From positions 49,820,422-49,884,421 of the forward strand of contig OW121743.1 of assembly GCA_933228675.1 (NCBI GenBank): 64,000 bases of DNA, read 5' to 3'. The notes under the pieces are model-generated. The model ran no database searches. It was not told where the DNA came from and saw only the letters and a list, made by a program, of their open reading frames with translations. The translations under genes were made by a program, and so were the position numbers. This DNA comes from Stomorhina lunata. Taxonomy: Eukaryota; Arthropoda; Insecta; Diptera; Rhiniidae. Below, one piece after another: positions 24,230-36,869 of this stretch (its first letter is position 1; every line of letters begins with the position of its first letter).

Positions 24230-27200
24230 TTCTTTAGATAAAAATATTTTTCTGAAGAAAAATTTTCAATAAAAAATTTTTGGGACATCAAACATTTAAT
24301 TAAAAAGTTTTACTGTAGTGTATTGCAGTAATATCCCAATTTATTACAATTATTATTGTAATAAATAGTTTTTTTGATAAAACCAAAAAAATGTTGGTGG
24401 CGATTCTACAGAAAAATTTTTGATTCAAACATTTTTGTAAAAAATTTTCCTATAGAAAAATTAAAAAAAAAAATATTTTTTTATAGAAAAAATTTCGACA
24501 AAAATATTTTTCTACAGAAACATTTTCGACAAAAATATTTTTCTATAGAAAAAAATTTGACAATAATATTTTCTGTAGAAACATTTGGAAAAAAAAATTA
24601 TTTTCAATAGAAAAATTTTCTACAAAAATATTTTTCTATAGAAAAATTCTCGACAAAAATATTTTTCTATAGAAAAATTTTTGACAAAAATATTTTTCTA
24701 TAGAAAAATTCTCGACAAAAATATTTTTCTATAGAAAAATTTTCGACAAAAATATTTTTCTAAAGAAAAATTTTCGACAAAAATATTTTTCTATAGAAAA
24801 ATTTTCGACAAAAACATTTTTCTATAGAAAAATTTTCGACAAAAAAATTTTTCTACAGAAAAATTTTCGACAAAAGTATTTTTCTATAGAAAAATTTTTG
24901 ACAAAAAAAATTTTTCTATAGAAAAATTTTCGACAAAAATAATTTTCTATAGAAAAATTTTCGACAAAAAAATTTTTTTATAGAAAAATTTTCGACAAAA
25001 ATATTTTTCTATAGAAAAATTTTCGACAAAAATATTGTTCTGTAGAAAAATTTTCGACAAAAATATTTTTCTATAGAAAAATTTTCGACAAAAATATTTT
25101 TCTATAGAAAAATTTTCGACAAAAATATTTTTCTATAGAAAAATTTTCGACAAAAATATTTTTCTATAGAAAAATTTTCGACAAAAATAATTTTCTATAG
25201 AAAATTATTCGACAAAAATATTTTTCTATAGAAAATTATTCGACAAAAATATTTTTCTATAGAAAAATTTTCGACAAAAATATTTTTTTCTATAGAAAAA
25301 TTTTCGACAAAACATTTTTCTATAGAAAAATTTTCGACAAAAAAAATTTTTCTACAGAAAAATTTTCGACAGAAAAAATTTTTCAAAAAAAATTTTCGAC
25401 AAAAAAAATGTTTCTATAGAAAAATTTTCGACAAAAAAAATGTTTCTATAGAATAATTTTCGACAAAAAAAATTTTTCTATAGAAAAATTTTCGATAAAA
25501 ACATTTTTCTATAGAAATATTTTCGACAAAAAAATTTTTCTATAGAATAATTTTCGACAAAAAAAATTTTCTGTAGAATAATTTTCGACAAAAAAAAATT
25601 TTCTATAGAAAAATTTTCGACACAAAAAATTTTTCTATAGAAAAATTTTGGAAAAAAATATTTTTCTATAGAAAAATTTTTGACAAAAATATTTTTCTAT
25701 AGAAAAATTTTCGACAAAAATATTTTTCTATAGAAAAATTTTCCACAAAAATATTGTTCTGTAGAAAAATTTTCGACAAAAATATTTTTCTATAGAAAAA
25801 TTTTCGACAAAAATATTTTCTATAGAAAAATTTTCGACAAAAATATTTTTCTATAGAAAAATTTTCGACAAAAATATTTTCTATAGAAAAATTTTCGACA
25901 AAAACATTTTTCTATAGAAAAATTTTCGACAAAAAAAATTTTTCTACAGAAAAATTTTCGACAGAAAAAATTTTTCAAAAAAAATTTTCGACAAAAAAAA
26001 TGTTTCTATAGAAAAATTTTCGACAAAAAAAATGTTTCTATAGAATAATTTTCGACAAAAAAAATTTTTCTATAGAAAAATTTTCGATAAAAACATTTTT
26101 CTATAGAAATATTTTCGACAAAAAAATTTTTCTATAGAATAATTTTCGACAAAAAAAAATTTTCTGTAGAATAATTTTCGACAAAAAAAAATTTTCTATA
26201 GAAAAATTTTCGACACAAAAAATTTTTCTATAGAAAAATTTTGGAAAAAAATATTTTTCTATAGAAAAATTTTTGACAAAAATATTTTTCTATAGAAAAA
26301 TTTTCGACAAAAATATTTTTCTATAGAAAAATTTTCCACAAAAATATTGTTCTGTAGAAAAATTTTCGACAAAAATATTTTTCTATAGAAAAATTTTCGA
26401 CAAAAATATTTTCTATAGAAAAATTTTCGACAAAAATATTTTTCTATAGAAAAATTTTCGACAAAAATATTTTTCTATAGAAAAATTTTCGACAAAATTA
26501 TTTTTCTATAGAAAAATTTTCGACAAAAATAATTTTCTATAGAAAATTATTCGACAAAAATATTTTTCTATAGAAAATTATTCGACAAAAATATTTTTCT
26601 ATAGAAAAATTTTCGACAAAAACATTTTTCTATAGAAAAATTTTCGACAAAAAAATTTTTCTACAGAAAAATTTTCGACAAAAGTATTTTTCTATAGAAA
26701 AATTTTTGACAAAAAAAATTTTTCTATAGAAAAATTTTCGACAAAAATAATTTTCTATAGAAAAATTTTCGACAAAAAAATTTTTTTATAGAAAAATTTT
26801 CGACAAAAATATTTTTCTATAGAAAAATTTTCGACAAAAATATTGTTCTGTAGAAAAATTTTCGACAAAAATATTTTTCTATAGAAAAATTTTCGACAAA
26901 AATATTTTTCTATAGAAAAATTTTCGACAAAAATATTTTTCTATAGAAAAATTTTCGACAAAAATATTTTTCTATAGAAAAATTTTCGACAAAAATAATT
27001 TTCTATAGAAAATTATTCGACAAAAATATTTTTCTATAGAAAATTATTCGACAAAAATATTTTTCTATAGAAAAATTTTCGACAAAAATATTTTTTTCTA
27101 TAGAAAAATTTTCGACAAAAACATTTTTCTATAGAAAAATTTTCGACAAAAAAAATTTTTCTACAGAAAAATTTTCGACAGAAAAAATTTTTCAAAAAAA

Positions 27201-30200
27201 AATTTTCGACAAAAAAAATGTTTCTATAGAAAAATTTTCGACAAAAAAAATGTTTCTATAGAATAATTTTCGACAAAAAAAATTTTTCTATAGAAAAATT
27301 TTCGATAAAAACATTTTTCTATAGAAATATTTTCGACAAAAAAATTTTTCTATAGAATAATTTTCGACAAAAAAAAATTTTCTGTAGAATAATTTTCGAC
27401 AAAAAAAAATTTTCTATAGAAAAATTTTCGACACAAAAAATTTTTCTATAGAAAAATTTTGGAAAAAAATATTTTTCTATAGAAAAATTTTTGACAAAAA
27501 TATTTTTCTATAGAAAAATTTTCGACAAAAATATTTTTCTATAGAAAAATTTTCCACAAAAATATTGTTCTGTAGAAAGATTTTCGACAAAAATATTTTT
27601 CTATAGAAAAATTTTCGACAAAAATATTTTCTATAGAAAAATTTTCGACAAAAATATTTTTCTATAGAAAAATTTTCGACAAAAATATTTTTCTATAGAA
27701 AAATTTTCGACAAAAATATTTTTCTATAGAAAAATTTTCGACAAAATTATTTTTCTATAGAAAAATTTTCGATAAAAAAAAATTTCGATAGAAAATTATT
27801 CGACAAAAATATTTTTCTATAGAAAATTATTCGACAAAAATATTTTTCTATAGAAAAATTTTCGACAAAAATATTTTTTTCTATAGAAAAATTTTCGACA
27901 AAAACATTTTTCTATAGAAAAATTTTCGACAAAAAAAATTTTTCTACAGAAAAATTTTCGACAAAAAAAATTTTTCTATAGAAAAATTTTCGACAAAAAA
28001 AATGTTTCTATAGAATAATTTTCGACAAAAAAAATTTTTCTATAGAATAATTTTCGACAAAAAAAATTTTTCTATAGAAAATTTTTCGACAAAAACATTT
28101 TTCTATAGAAAATTTTTCGACAAAAACATTTTTCTATAGAAAAATTTTCGACAAAAAAAAATTTTCTATAGAATATTTTTCGACAAAAAAAAATTTTCTA
28201 TAGAATAATTTTCGACAAAAATATTTTTCTATAGAAAAATTTTCGACAAAAACATTTTTCTATAGAAATATTTTCGACAAAAAAATTTTTCTATAGAATA
28301 ATTTTCGACAAAAAAAATTTTTCTGTAGAATAATTTTCGACAAAAAAAATTTTTCTATAGAAAAATTTTCGACACAAAAAATTTTTCTATAGAAAAATTT
28401 TCGACAAAAATATTTTTCTATAGAAAAATTTTCGACAAAAATCTTTTTCTATAGAAAAATTTTCGACAAAAATATTTTTCTATAGAAAAATTTTTGACAA
28501 AAATATTTTTCTATAAAAAAAAAATTCTCGACAAAATTATTTTTCTATAGAAAAATTTTCGACAAAAAATATTTTTCTATAGAAAAATTTAAGACAAAAA
28601 TATTTTTCTATAAAAAAGTTTTCGACAAAAATAGTTTTCTATAGAAAAGTTTTCGACAAAAATATTTTTCTATAAAAAAATTTTCGACAAAAATATTTTT
28701 CTATAGAAAAATTTTCGACAAAAATATTTTTCTATAGAAAAATTTTTGACAAAAATATTTTTCTATAGAAATATTTTCGACAAAAAAAATTTTCTATAGA
28801 ATATTTTTCGACAAAAAAAATTTTTCTATAGAATAATTTTCGACAAAAATATTTTTCTATAGAAAAATTTTCGACAAAAACATTTTTCTATAGAAATATT
28901 TTCGACAAAAAAAATTTTTCTATAGAATAATTTTCGACAAAAAAAATTTTTCTGTAGAATAATTTTCGACAAAAAAAAAATTTTTCTATAGAAAAATTTT
29001 CGACACAAAAAATTTTTCTATAGAAAAATTTTCGACAAAAATATTTTTCTATAGAAAAATTTTCGACAAAAATCTTTTTCAGTAATCAGTAATAATTTGT
29101 TTTAGAAAAATTTTGGAAAAAAATATTTTTCTATAGAAAAATTTTTGACAAAAATATTTTTCTATAGAAAAATTTTCGACAAAAATATTTTTCTATAGAA
29201 AAATTTTCGACAAAAATATTTTTCTATAGAAAAATTTTTGACAAAAATATTTTTCTATAAAAAAAAAATTCTCGACAAAATTATTTTTCTATAGAAAAAT
29301 TTTCGACAAAAAATATTTTTCTATAGAAAAATTTAAGACAAAAATATTTTTCTATAAAAAAGTTTTCGACAAAAATAGTTTTCTATAGAAAAGTTTTCGA
29401 CAAAAATATTTTTCTATAAAAAAATTTTCGACAAAAATATTTTTCTATAGAAAAATTTTCGACAAAAATATTTTTCTATAGAAAAATTTTTGACAAAAAT
29501 ATTTTTCTATGGAAAAATTTACTACAAAAATATTTTTCTATAGAAAAATTTTTAACAAAAATACTTTTTATAGAAAAATTTTTAACGAAAATATTTTTCT
29601 ATAGAAAAATTTTCGACAAAAATAATTTTCTATAGAAAAATTTTCGAAAAAAAAAAAATTTTTATAGAAAAATTTTCGACAAAAATATTTTTCTTTAGAA
29701 AAATTTTCGACAAAAATATTTTTCTATAGAAAAATTTTCTACCAAAATATTTTTCTATAGAAAAATTTTAAACAAAAAAAGATTTTTCGACAAAAAAAAT
29801 TTTTCTATAGAAAAATTTTCGACAAAAAGATTATTTCTACAGAAAAATTTTCGACAAAAAAAATTTTTCTATAGAAAAATTTTCGACAAAAAAAAATTTT
29901 CTATAGAAAAATTTTCGACAAAAAAATTTTTCTATAGAAAAATTTTCGACAAAAAAATTTTTCTATAGAAAAATTTTTGACAAAAAAATTTTTCTATAGA
30001 AAAATTTTTGACAAAAAAATTTTTCTATAGAAAAATTTTCGACAAAAAAATTTTTCTATAGAAAAATTTTCGACAAAAAAATTTTTCTATAGAAAAATTT
30101 TCGACAAAAAAATTTTTCTATAGAAAAATTTTCGACAAAAAAATTTTTCTATAGAAAAATTATCGACAAAAAAATTTTTCTATAGAAAAATTTTCGACAA

Positions 30201-31035
30201 AAAAATTTTTCTATAGAAAAATTTTCGACAAAAAAATTTTTCTATAGAAAAATTTTCGACAAAAAAATTTTTCTATAGAAAAATTTTCGACAAAAAAATT
30301 TTTCTATAGAAAAATTTTCGACAAAAAAATTTTTCTATAGAAAAATTTTCGACAAAAAAATTTTTCTATAGAAAAATTTTCGACAAAAAAAAATTTTCTA
30401 TAGAAAATTTTTCGACAAATAAAATTTTTTATAGAAAAATTTTTCGACAAATAAAATTTTTTATAGAAAAATTTTCGACAAAAATATTTTTCTATAGAAA
30501 AATTTTCGACGAAAATATTTTTCTATAGAAAAATTTTCGACGAAAATATGTTTCTATGGAAAAATTTTTGACAAAAATATTTTTCTATAGAAAAATTTTC
30601 GACAAAAATATTTTTCTATAGAAAAATTTTAGACAAAAATATTTTTCTATAGAAAAATTTTCGACAAAAAAATTTTTCTATAGAAAAATTTTCGACAAAA
30701 AAAAATTTTCTATAGAAAATTTTTCGACAAATAAAATTTTTTATAGAAAAATTTTCGACAAAAATATTTTTCTATAGAAAAATTTTCGACGAAAATATTT
30801 TTCTATAGAAAAATTTTCGACGAAAATATTTTTCTATAGAAAAATTTTCGACGAAAATATTTTTCTATAGAAAAATTTTCGACAAAAATATGTTTCTATG
30901 GAAAAATTTTTGACAAAAATATTTTTCTATAGAAAAATTTTCGACAAAAATATTTTTCTATAGAAAAATTTTAGACAAAAATATTTTTCTATAGAAAAAT
31001 TTTTGATAAAAAATACTTTTGTTTAGAAAAATTAA
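24230..31035 (+). repeat. 6.8-kb array of a 31-bp palindromic minisatellite
   Basis: The unit is built from AAAAATTTTCGACAAAAA and TATTTTTCTATAG and repeats about 210 times. Each junction forms the 16-bp palindrome TTTTTCTATAGAAAAA. Diagnostic variants recur at lags of about 600, 1210 and 1810 bp (findings), showing higher-order duplication. Near 28440-29530 blocks recur at about 745 bp, and near 30380-31000 at about 310 bp. From 29930 to 30370 the units are almost identical. The array is interrupted by repeat copy F2 near its start. ORFs of 60-78 codons inside it are artefacts of the repeat. Confidence 0.97.
24303..24400 (-). repeat. Hammerhead-repeat family, truncated copy F2
   Basis: On the minus strand this matches the body and right end of the ribozyme-bearing insert F3 (CACCAACATTTTTTTGGTTT through CACTACAGTAAAACT). 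The ribozyme core itself is missing. The flank GGGACATCAAACATTTAATT also occurs next to copy F1 (about 2577-2595), so it probably belongs to the longer element. Confidence 0.6.
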
Positions 31036-32189
31036 ACCAGAACAGAAATTTAAAATCTTTCGGTTGATTAACCCCCATAAAGCACAAGAAATAAGAGTCG
31101 ACCACGTATGCGCTTAATTGACAACATTGACGAAGATGATTGGCAAAAAAACATGAAAACTTGAATACTTTGACTTAAAGCTTTTCTTCATTCATAATAC
31201 GCACAAGATATTTCGTTAACTCTGAAATACATTACATATAATTATAGCTTTTGCTCTTGTGTAAAGATTAGTTATTTGGGGAATTTTATATTCGTTTCTA
31301 TGTATAAATAAACTATAGAAAGCATGCGAATGCATTTGGGATGTGAACTAGTTTCAACGTTAAGACTAGACTACAAAGTTCTTGAAGACATATAATCTCA
31401 AATGACTTATACCGGAGAAAAGTTAAAGTGAGGAAGAAACTTAAGTTTAGGGTTGCAAAGGAAAAGTAGAAACTGCAGATTGTACGATGTCTTATTCTAA
31501 GGATGTCTTATTCGACTTAAATGTGGGTATAGTCATATAAATGCATTTGACAAATATATTAATGAAAGCTTCTTAAACTAACCCTCATATTAATGGGTTG
31601 TAAATTGTGTTTATGTGAGTGTGTATATGTGCGTCTATATCTTCAGTAAATACAAGATATAAGAAGCTATAGATAAATTTACTTTACTCAAAAGTAAATT
31701 ATGAATGAAGGTTGTACTTATGCAAGACAATAGCAAGAAATATTTAAGTTTTAAAGGTAATCATGATAAATGTATTTCTTAAAGTTCTTACAATCTTAAA
31801 TCTTGTATTAGGATTTCAAAATAATTTCTCTTCATTTCTATGGATTTTAAATATTTAGATATCAAAATTTTACTAAGAATTCAACCTTACCTCATTCATC
31901 CTTTAATATAATATTTTCTTATTATAATTCCCCCTCATTAAGATGTGGGAAAATAACAAATACTTTGCCTTTGTATCCTATATAACCAAAAGTGGCTAAT
32001 AAAAAATTTAGTTCCAAAATTTGGAACTAAATTTTGTACTATACATAAATATTGTTCTGTGATCAACATTTAGGTTATATAGTACATCTCAACCTTAATG
32101 TAGCATATCTTATAATCAATTATTACCGACTCTACATTCTTACCCACTTCTTAAACTTTGCGGTTGTATAACGAAATTGTATAAAGAGC
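31036..32189. other. Low-repeat AT-rich DNA, no gene seen
   Basis: This stretch follows the end of the 31-bp array. No ORF over about 60 codons and no terminal repeats were recognised. Confidence 0.45.
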
Positions 32190-33385
32190 ATTGTTGCCAC
32201 TTCAGGTGTAATTACACATATCATGTGTAATTTTTATTTTCATGTGTAGCCGATGTGTAATTGGCTGCATGTGTAATTCTTGTGTAATTTAAATTTCTGT
32301 CATTTTTGAGTACTAACAGTTTTCAAAACTTGCATTTTAAAAAATGAATTTATGTGCGTCCCATAATGCAAACTTTTTATTCTAACTACATAAGAGTGTA
32401 TGTTTTAAAATCCCAGTGCTTATGGGAAATCAACCATTCAGATTAAAACATATATGTTTATAAAATAATATGATATATTGGTATTGCTGCTCATGAACCT
32501 TTGACCACAATCTCTAATTCGGGAAAAAAAATTATACTTCATGATTTTCGAGAATTTTATATTCGTCAAATTAACACAATATTTAATTTATGTGACGATA
32601 TTTATTCAATCGCGGATATTTTTGACCCCAAAGCTGCCCAAACTTTTCAACTTCAATCATTATATGTGACCTTTTCGGAGAAAAGGAACCATGTGTGTCA
32701 AAAACGGGTTTAGAGTAAGCAGTGGATTCTGGTACCAAAGGGCTTAGAATAAGATGAAATGAGTTAGATTTCTGAAAAAAATTTATTTGCCATAAAAACG
32801 TACAAAACGAACTTGGGAAAATCGATAAAAATGAGAAAAACATTAAAATTTTAATTTTTTAGTTTTTCTCAAAAAACTTTATTTTCATACACTAGGAGGT
32901 CCCTTTTCTCGATTTGCAAACTCTTGACATGCACTTTTCGATTTTGAAACTTTTGGGCTTTGGTGCAAGAAGATTATTGGATAAAAGTTTTTGATTTAAA
33001 GAATTCCTTGGAGATAGATTGTTTCCTACTTTGCAAAAATTTATTAATGGTGGACCAATTTTTGAACCTACACAAAAAATGATAAACATGAGGTGGAAGA
33101 CTTTCAATATAGTCGTTATGTATTTCATTTTTGTTTATTTTTAAGTGCTAAGTAACGATTTGAAATAGTATACATTTATTGTTTTCTTTTCAAGCGTTAT
33201 GAAATAAAAAAACGATGAACATTAATTTAAAAAACTACAAATCATTTTTGCTTATTTTATACAAAAAAAAATAATTACATTCAAAAAAAATAACATGTAT
33301 TTTGCCAAAAAAAATCATGTGTAATTCCTAATTTCATGTGTAATTTTGGCACGATCCATGTGTAATTTTACATTTGGTTGGTGGC
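32190..33385. mobile_element. Probable TIR element with ATGTGTAATT subterminal repeats
   Basis: The left end TTGTTGCCAC and right end GTGGCAAAA are weakly inverted. Just inside both ends the decamer ATGTGTAATT is repeated (about five or six times at 32210-32292, three times at 33316-33368). A 70-codon ORF at 32501-32713 has a phrase IADIFDPKAA faintly like the hAT 'DPR' region, too weak to call. No clear target duplication was seen. Confidence 0.42.
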
Positions 33386-33924
33386 AAAACTGATACAGAG
33401 TCAAAACTCAAACAAACTAACACTAACGAACTATCATTATGTCAGGCACGCGTAAAATTTTATTTACAAAAGAAACAAATAAAAGTATTAAAATAAAGGA
33501 ATAATGTAAAAATAACACAAAATAAACATAGAAAAACAATGACAAAGAAAAACTTCATATACACGCACTAATATTCACCCATACATAGTCTTAGCTTTTT
33601 ACTTCAATACAAAAACAATGAGAAATTAAATAAGTTTATGATGTTAAAAATAATTTTCAAATTCTCGAGAAGTTCATTTACGGAAAGCACACAAATGGTG
33701 ATGCCAATGTAATTTCGTTTATCTTTAAAAGTGCAGTTGTGTTTTCTTAATAATTATATATTTTTTTGTTTATTTGAATTTTCTGTTTAAAATACAACTA
33801 TTGTACAATATCAAAAATTGCAGCACTAAAATCTTGAACCAATTGAGACACCCAAAATCTAAAAGCTTATGATGGTACACAACAAACCCTAGTTGGGTTT
33901 TGAATTATTAGCTAAGATATTTTT
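33386..33924. other. AT-rich DNA, no gene seen
   Basis: No ORF or repeat end was recognised before family-B copy B2 begins. Confidence 0.45.
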
Positions 33925-34346
33925 ATACCCTTCACCACCATAGGTGGAAAGGGTATATTGGGTTTGTGCTAATGCTTGTAACGCATAGAAATATTGGTCT
34001 GAGACCCACCTTTTAGTACACTAATCGACTTAGAATTACTCCCTGGGTTGTTTTAACTATGTCCGCATGGCTGGCTGGCCGGTTATCCATGTAAGCTTGT
34101 TATCATTCTACAGGTCGTAACTTTAAAGATAATTTGATGAAATTTGGCACAGGCTCATATTTTGGTCCAAGGACGATCCTTTTGGTTGAAATCGAATTAC
34201 CATTTCGGATACATCCCAGAGGGATGCATTCCCGGAATTGAATTTTTGATCCTTTACAGCCACAAATTTTGTTGTATTCTAATAATATTCGGCACAAATA
34301 TTGCTTATCATAACCTTAATCAGTGTTCCTACAAGACACATTCTCA
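33925..34346 (+). mobile_element. Helentron-like family B copy B2 (3' truncated)
   Basis: The 5' terminus is intact: TTTTTATACCCTTCACCACC with the hairpin partner GGTGGAAAGGGTAT. The body matches B4 (GCGTAGAAATATT-type and TTGCTTATCATAACC phrases). It stops at CTCAAAAGACTT, where family-A copy A4 begins. The 3' hairpin is absent. Confidence 0.65.
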
Positions 34347-35298
34347 AAAGACTTAAACTTAAAAGTATCTAAGTAGTTTCCCTTGTTTTTACCTTGGTCA
34401 AAAAGCTGTTCCATAACCGCGTATAGTTTTACATTAATAAGATGTTAAATATGTTTCGCTATGCTTAATATGCAGTTAAGATAAACATGTAGATAGTAAC
34501 ACGGCAGGTTCATATATTTTGTTAGGAGTTCCTAATGCATCTACCGTCTATATAGTCTGGACTTAAGATTGATTGATGGCTATCTAATTTCGTAGATGCA
34601 ATCTTAAAATACTGAATATACCTCCAAATCTTTTTGATTTTAGATATAAAAAGGGGATGTTATCTACATAAGAACTATAGCCACATGTTGAACGAATGTC
34701 ACAAAATTTTACACACTGGCTGGTGTTTATATAAGGTTTATTTGTGCAAAATTTGTTGGTCATAACTGTCATAGTTTATAATTTAGTAGCTTTTAACTAG
34801 CGTTTGTGGTATTTTAGTGGTTTCCGGGAGCGGTCAAAAGTTGCACAAAACTTTTCTGTTCTAAATTAAGTTGTCATATTACAATTGTGTTCAATTTATC
34901 AGTATACGAGTAAATGTGATTCCCGGGTCAGGGTTATATGGGAGCTCTAACTAAATGAGAACCGATTTCGCCCAGTACACAACTCTGTAAAATTTTGTCT
35001 CGCTAGCTTTTGTAGATGAAGTGCTATCGCTTTAATCTGACGGATAGACTAACATAAAAAAAATTTCGATGTTTCCATAGGTTTTTAATATGGTTAAATG
35101 AGAACCGATTTCAATGAAATTTTATATGCCGCCTTGTGTTTATGCAAAACTTATACTTGCCAAATTTTATCATCATAAATGTTACAATTTGTCATCAAAT
35201 AAGCGATTAGTCTAGACGAGGTTGTACAGGAGCTATGGTCAAATGTGAACCGATTTTGCCCGATTACAATACTACAATTTTCTAAGAAATAATAAATA

Positions 35299-36591
35299 AA
35301 AAGTGCTCTAAATAAAATTTGTAGTTGGATTTTCATAAATAAAAATCAAACCTTTTAACATAAAAACTCTACAAAATACGCAAATATAATGACATATTAT
35401 ACAAAATCATTTAGCATTAAAATGTTTACTTAGTACTCGGGTTTTGCAAAATTATCGACTTTTTTCGGAAACCCTCCCATTAAAGATTTTGCAGTTGCTT
35501 CTGATACCTTTTTGGAGCATGTGTTCCACCTGCGCTTAAAATCGGACATGTTCTTGGAAATCTTTCCTGTGTTCTTCAATTCCTTTTTTACCAGAGCCCA
35601 TTATCTTTCCACAGGCCGAAGTTCTGGACAGTTAGGTGGATTTGCCTCTCGTGGTACAAAAACGACATTATTCTAGTACCACTCCCATGCCTTTTTTCCA
35701 TAATGGCATGATGCCAAATCGGGCCAAAAAAATGTAGTCACTCCGTGCTCTCTTAAAAAGGGTAACAACCGTTTTTGTAGGCACTCCTTTATATAAATTT
35801 CTGTGTTTGTTGTGCCAGATGCCACAAATACTTTACTTCTTTTGCCACAACTGCAAATAGCTTGCCACACGAGAAACTTCTTAGGGAATTTTGTTTGTTT
35901 TTTTATGCGAAACTCTTGCCGAACATTGCCCCGTTTATCAGCAACATAAAAATCTTGACCAGGAAGTTGAGAAAAGTCTGCCAGTACGTATGTTTCATCA
36001 TCCATAACACAACAGGTGTATTTTTTTATAAAATCAGACTTCAATTTTTTCGCTGGTTTTTTTGCTTCTAAGTTCTTTATAGCATTACGATCTGGAACCT
36101 TTTGGACTTTGTATGTCTTCAGTCCAGCATAAGCTTCGACTCTATGTGCAAAATTCGTAGAACATTTCACCGTACGAGCTGCTTTTCTTAAAGAAGTGTT
36201 AGGCGCTCTTCGAAAGAGTCGCTCGACTTCTTTTGCCTTTCCAATATCTGTAGGACCTTTTTTCCTCCCTGATCCAGGTTTTCTCTCAATGCTCAGGTTT
36301 TCCTTATACCGTCTGATGGCATTAGAAACCGTTCGAGGGTCAACTTTCAAATTTTTAGCTATTTTTTTAAAAGTCCATGACGGATTTTTTTGAAAAGTTT
36401 TAATTATATTTTCACGAACTTTTTTTCGCAGTCCATTTTGATTGAAATAACTATTGAAAATTAATAATTTCTAAAACAATAGTATCTGACATATCTATAG
36501 AAACTAACTTGATTAAAAAATAAATTATTTCTTGCACTATGGATAAATTTTGTCTAAAATAGTAAATACATATTTTTTTTAGAACACTCTT
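35299..36591 (-). mobile_element. Tc1/mariner-superfamily transposon, inactivated
   Basis: 1293 bp, flanked by TA (35297-35298 and 36592-36593). The inverted ends AAAAGTGCTCTAAATAAAAT and AAGAGTGTTCTAAAAAAAAT match over about 27 bp with a few differences. Family-A sequence resumes on both sides. It carries one transposase pseudogene on the minus strand. Confidence 0.9.
35430..36436 (-). pseudogene. Tc1/mariner-type DDxE transposase pseudogene
   Basis: The reading frame runs from an ATG at 36436 (reverse) to a TAA at 35430-35432, about 335 codons. The N-terminal HTH region (for example PSWTFKKIAKNLKVDPRTVS) is followed by a GRKKG basic stretch. The first catalytic Asp lies in CCVMDDETYV, the second in FFWPDLASCHYG, and the Glu in CPELRPVER, with 36 residues between the last two by my count. 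Three lesions are visible: a one-base loss in the A-run just after the ATG, an in-frame TAG at 35673-35675, and a TAA directly after RPVER, where this family normally has an aromatic residue before W. The spacing resembles the DD36E/DD37E groups and not classic DD34E Tc1. It is not functional as written. Confidence 0.9.
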
Positions 36592-36869
36592 TATCTATTA
36601 CAAATTTAGTGACCAATATCCTATCGTTAAGTTTTTATTGTGCTGACAACAGACAGACAGACACACGGACATTGCTCTATTATTAAGGAAATTACAAACG
36701 GAATGACAATCTCGATATACCCCCAATTATTTTTGATTGTATAAAAAGGTCATGTTATACATATAAAATTTGATATGCTGACCAAAAGTTGCATAAAACT
36801 TCTCTATTCTAAATTTTGTCGTCATAGCTAGTGCAATTGTATTCAATTTGTAATCATTAATGTGTTATT

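Larger units (their letters stand above)
34355..36750 (-). mobile_element. Helentron-like family A copy A4, split by a Tc1/mariner element
   Basis: Family-A body runs in reverse from about 34355 (AGTAGTTTCCCT) through the CGGTAGATGCATTAGG block (complement near 34540) to the 5' end near 36705-36750. It is interrupted at 35299-36591. Its 3' end is missing at the B2 junction. 36751-36868 is a further short family-A fragment in the same orientation. Confidence 0.65.

Noticed and set aside
24374..29008. ORFs of 60-78 codons in the 31-bp array (e.g. RKIF/SIEK repeats)
   Set aside because: They arise because a 31-bp unit without stop codons cycles through all frames; no independent coding signal.
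32501..32713. Possible hAT transposase scrap (IADIFDPKAA)
   Set aside because: One weak phrase, no conserved ER or dimerisation pattern; kept only as a remark under the element.
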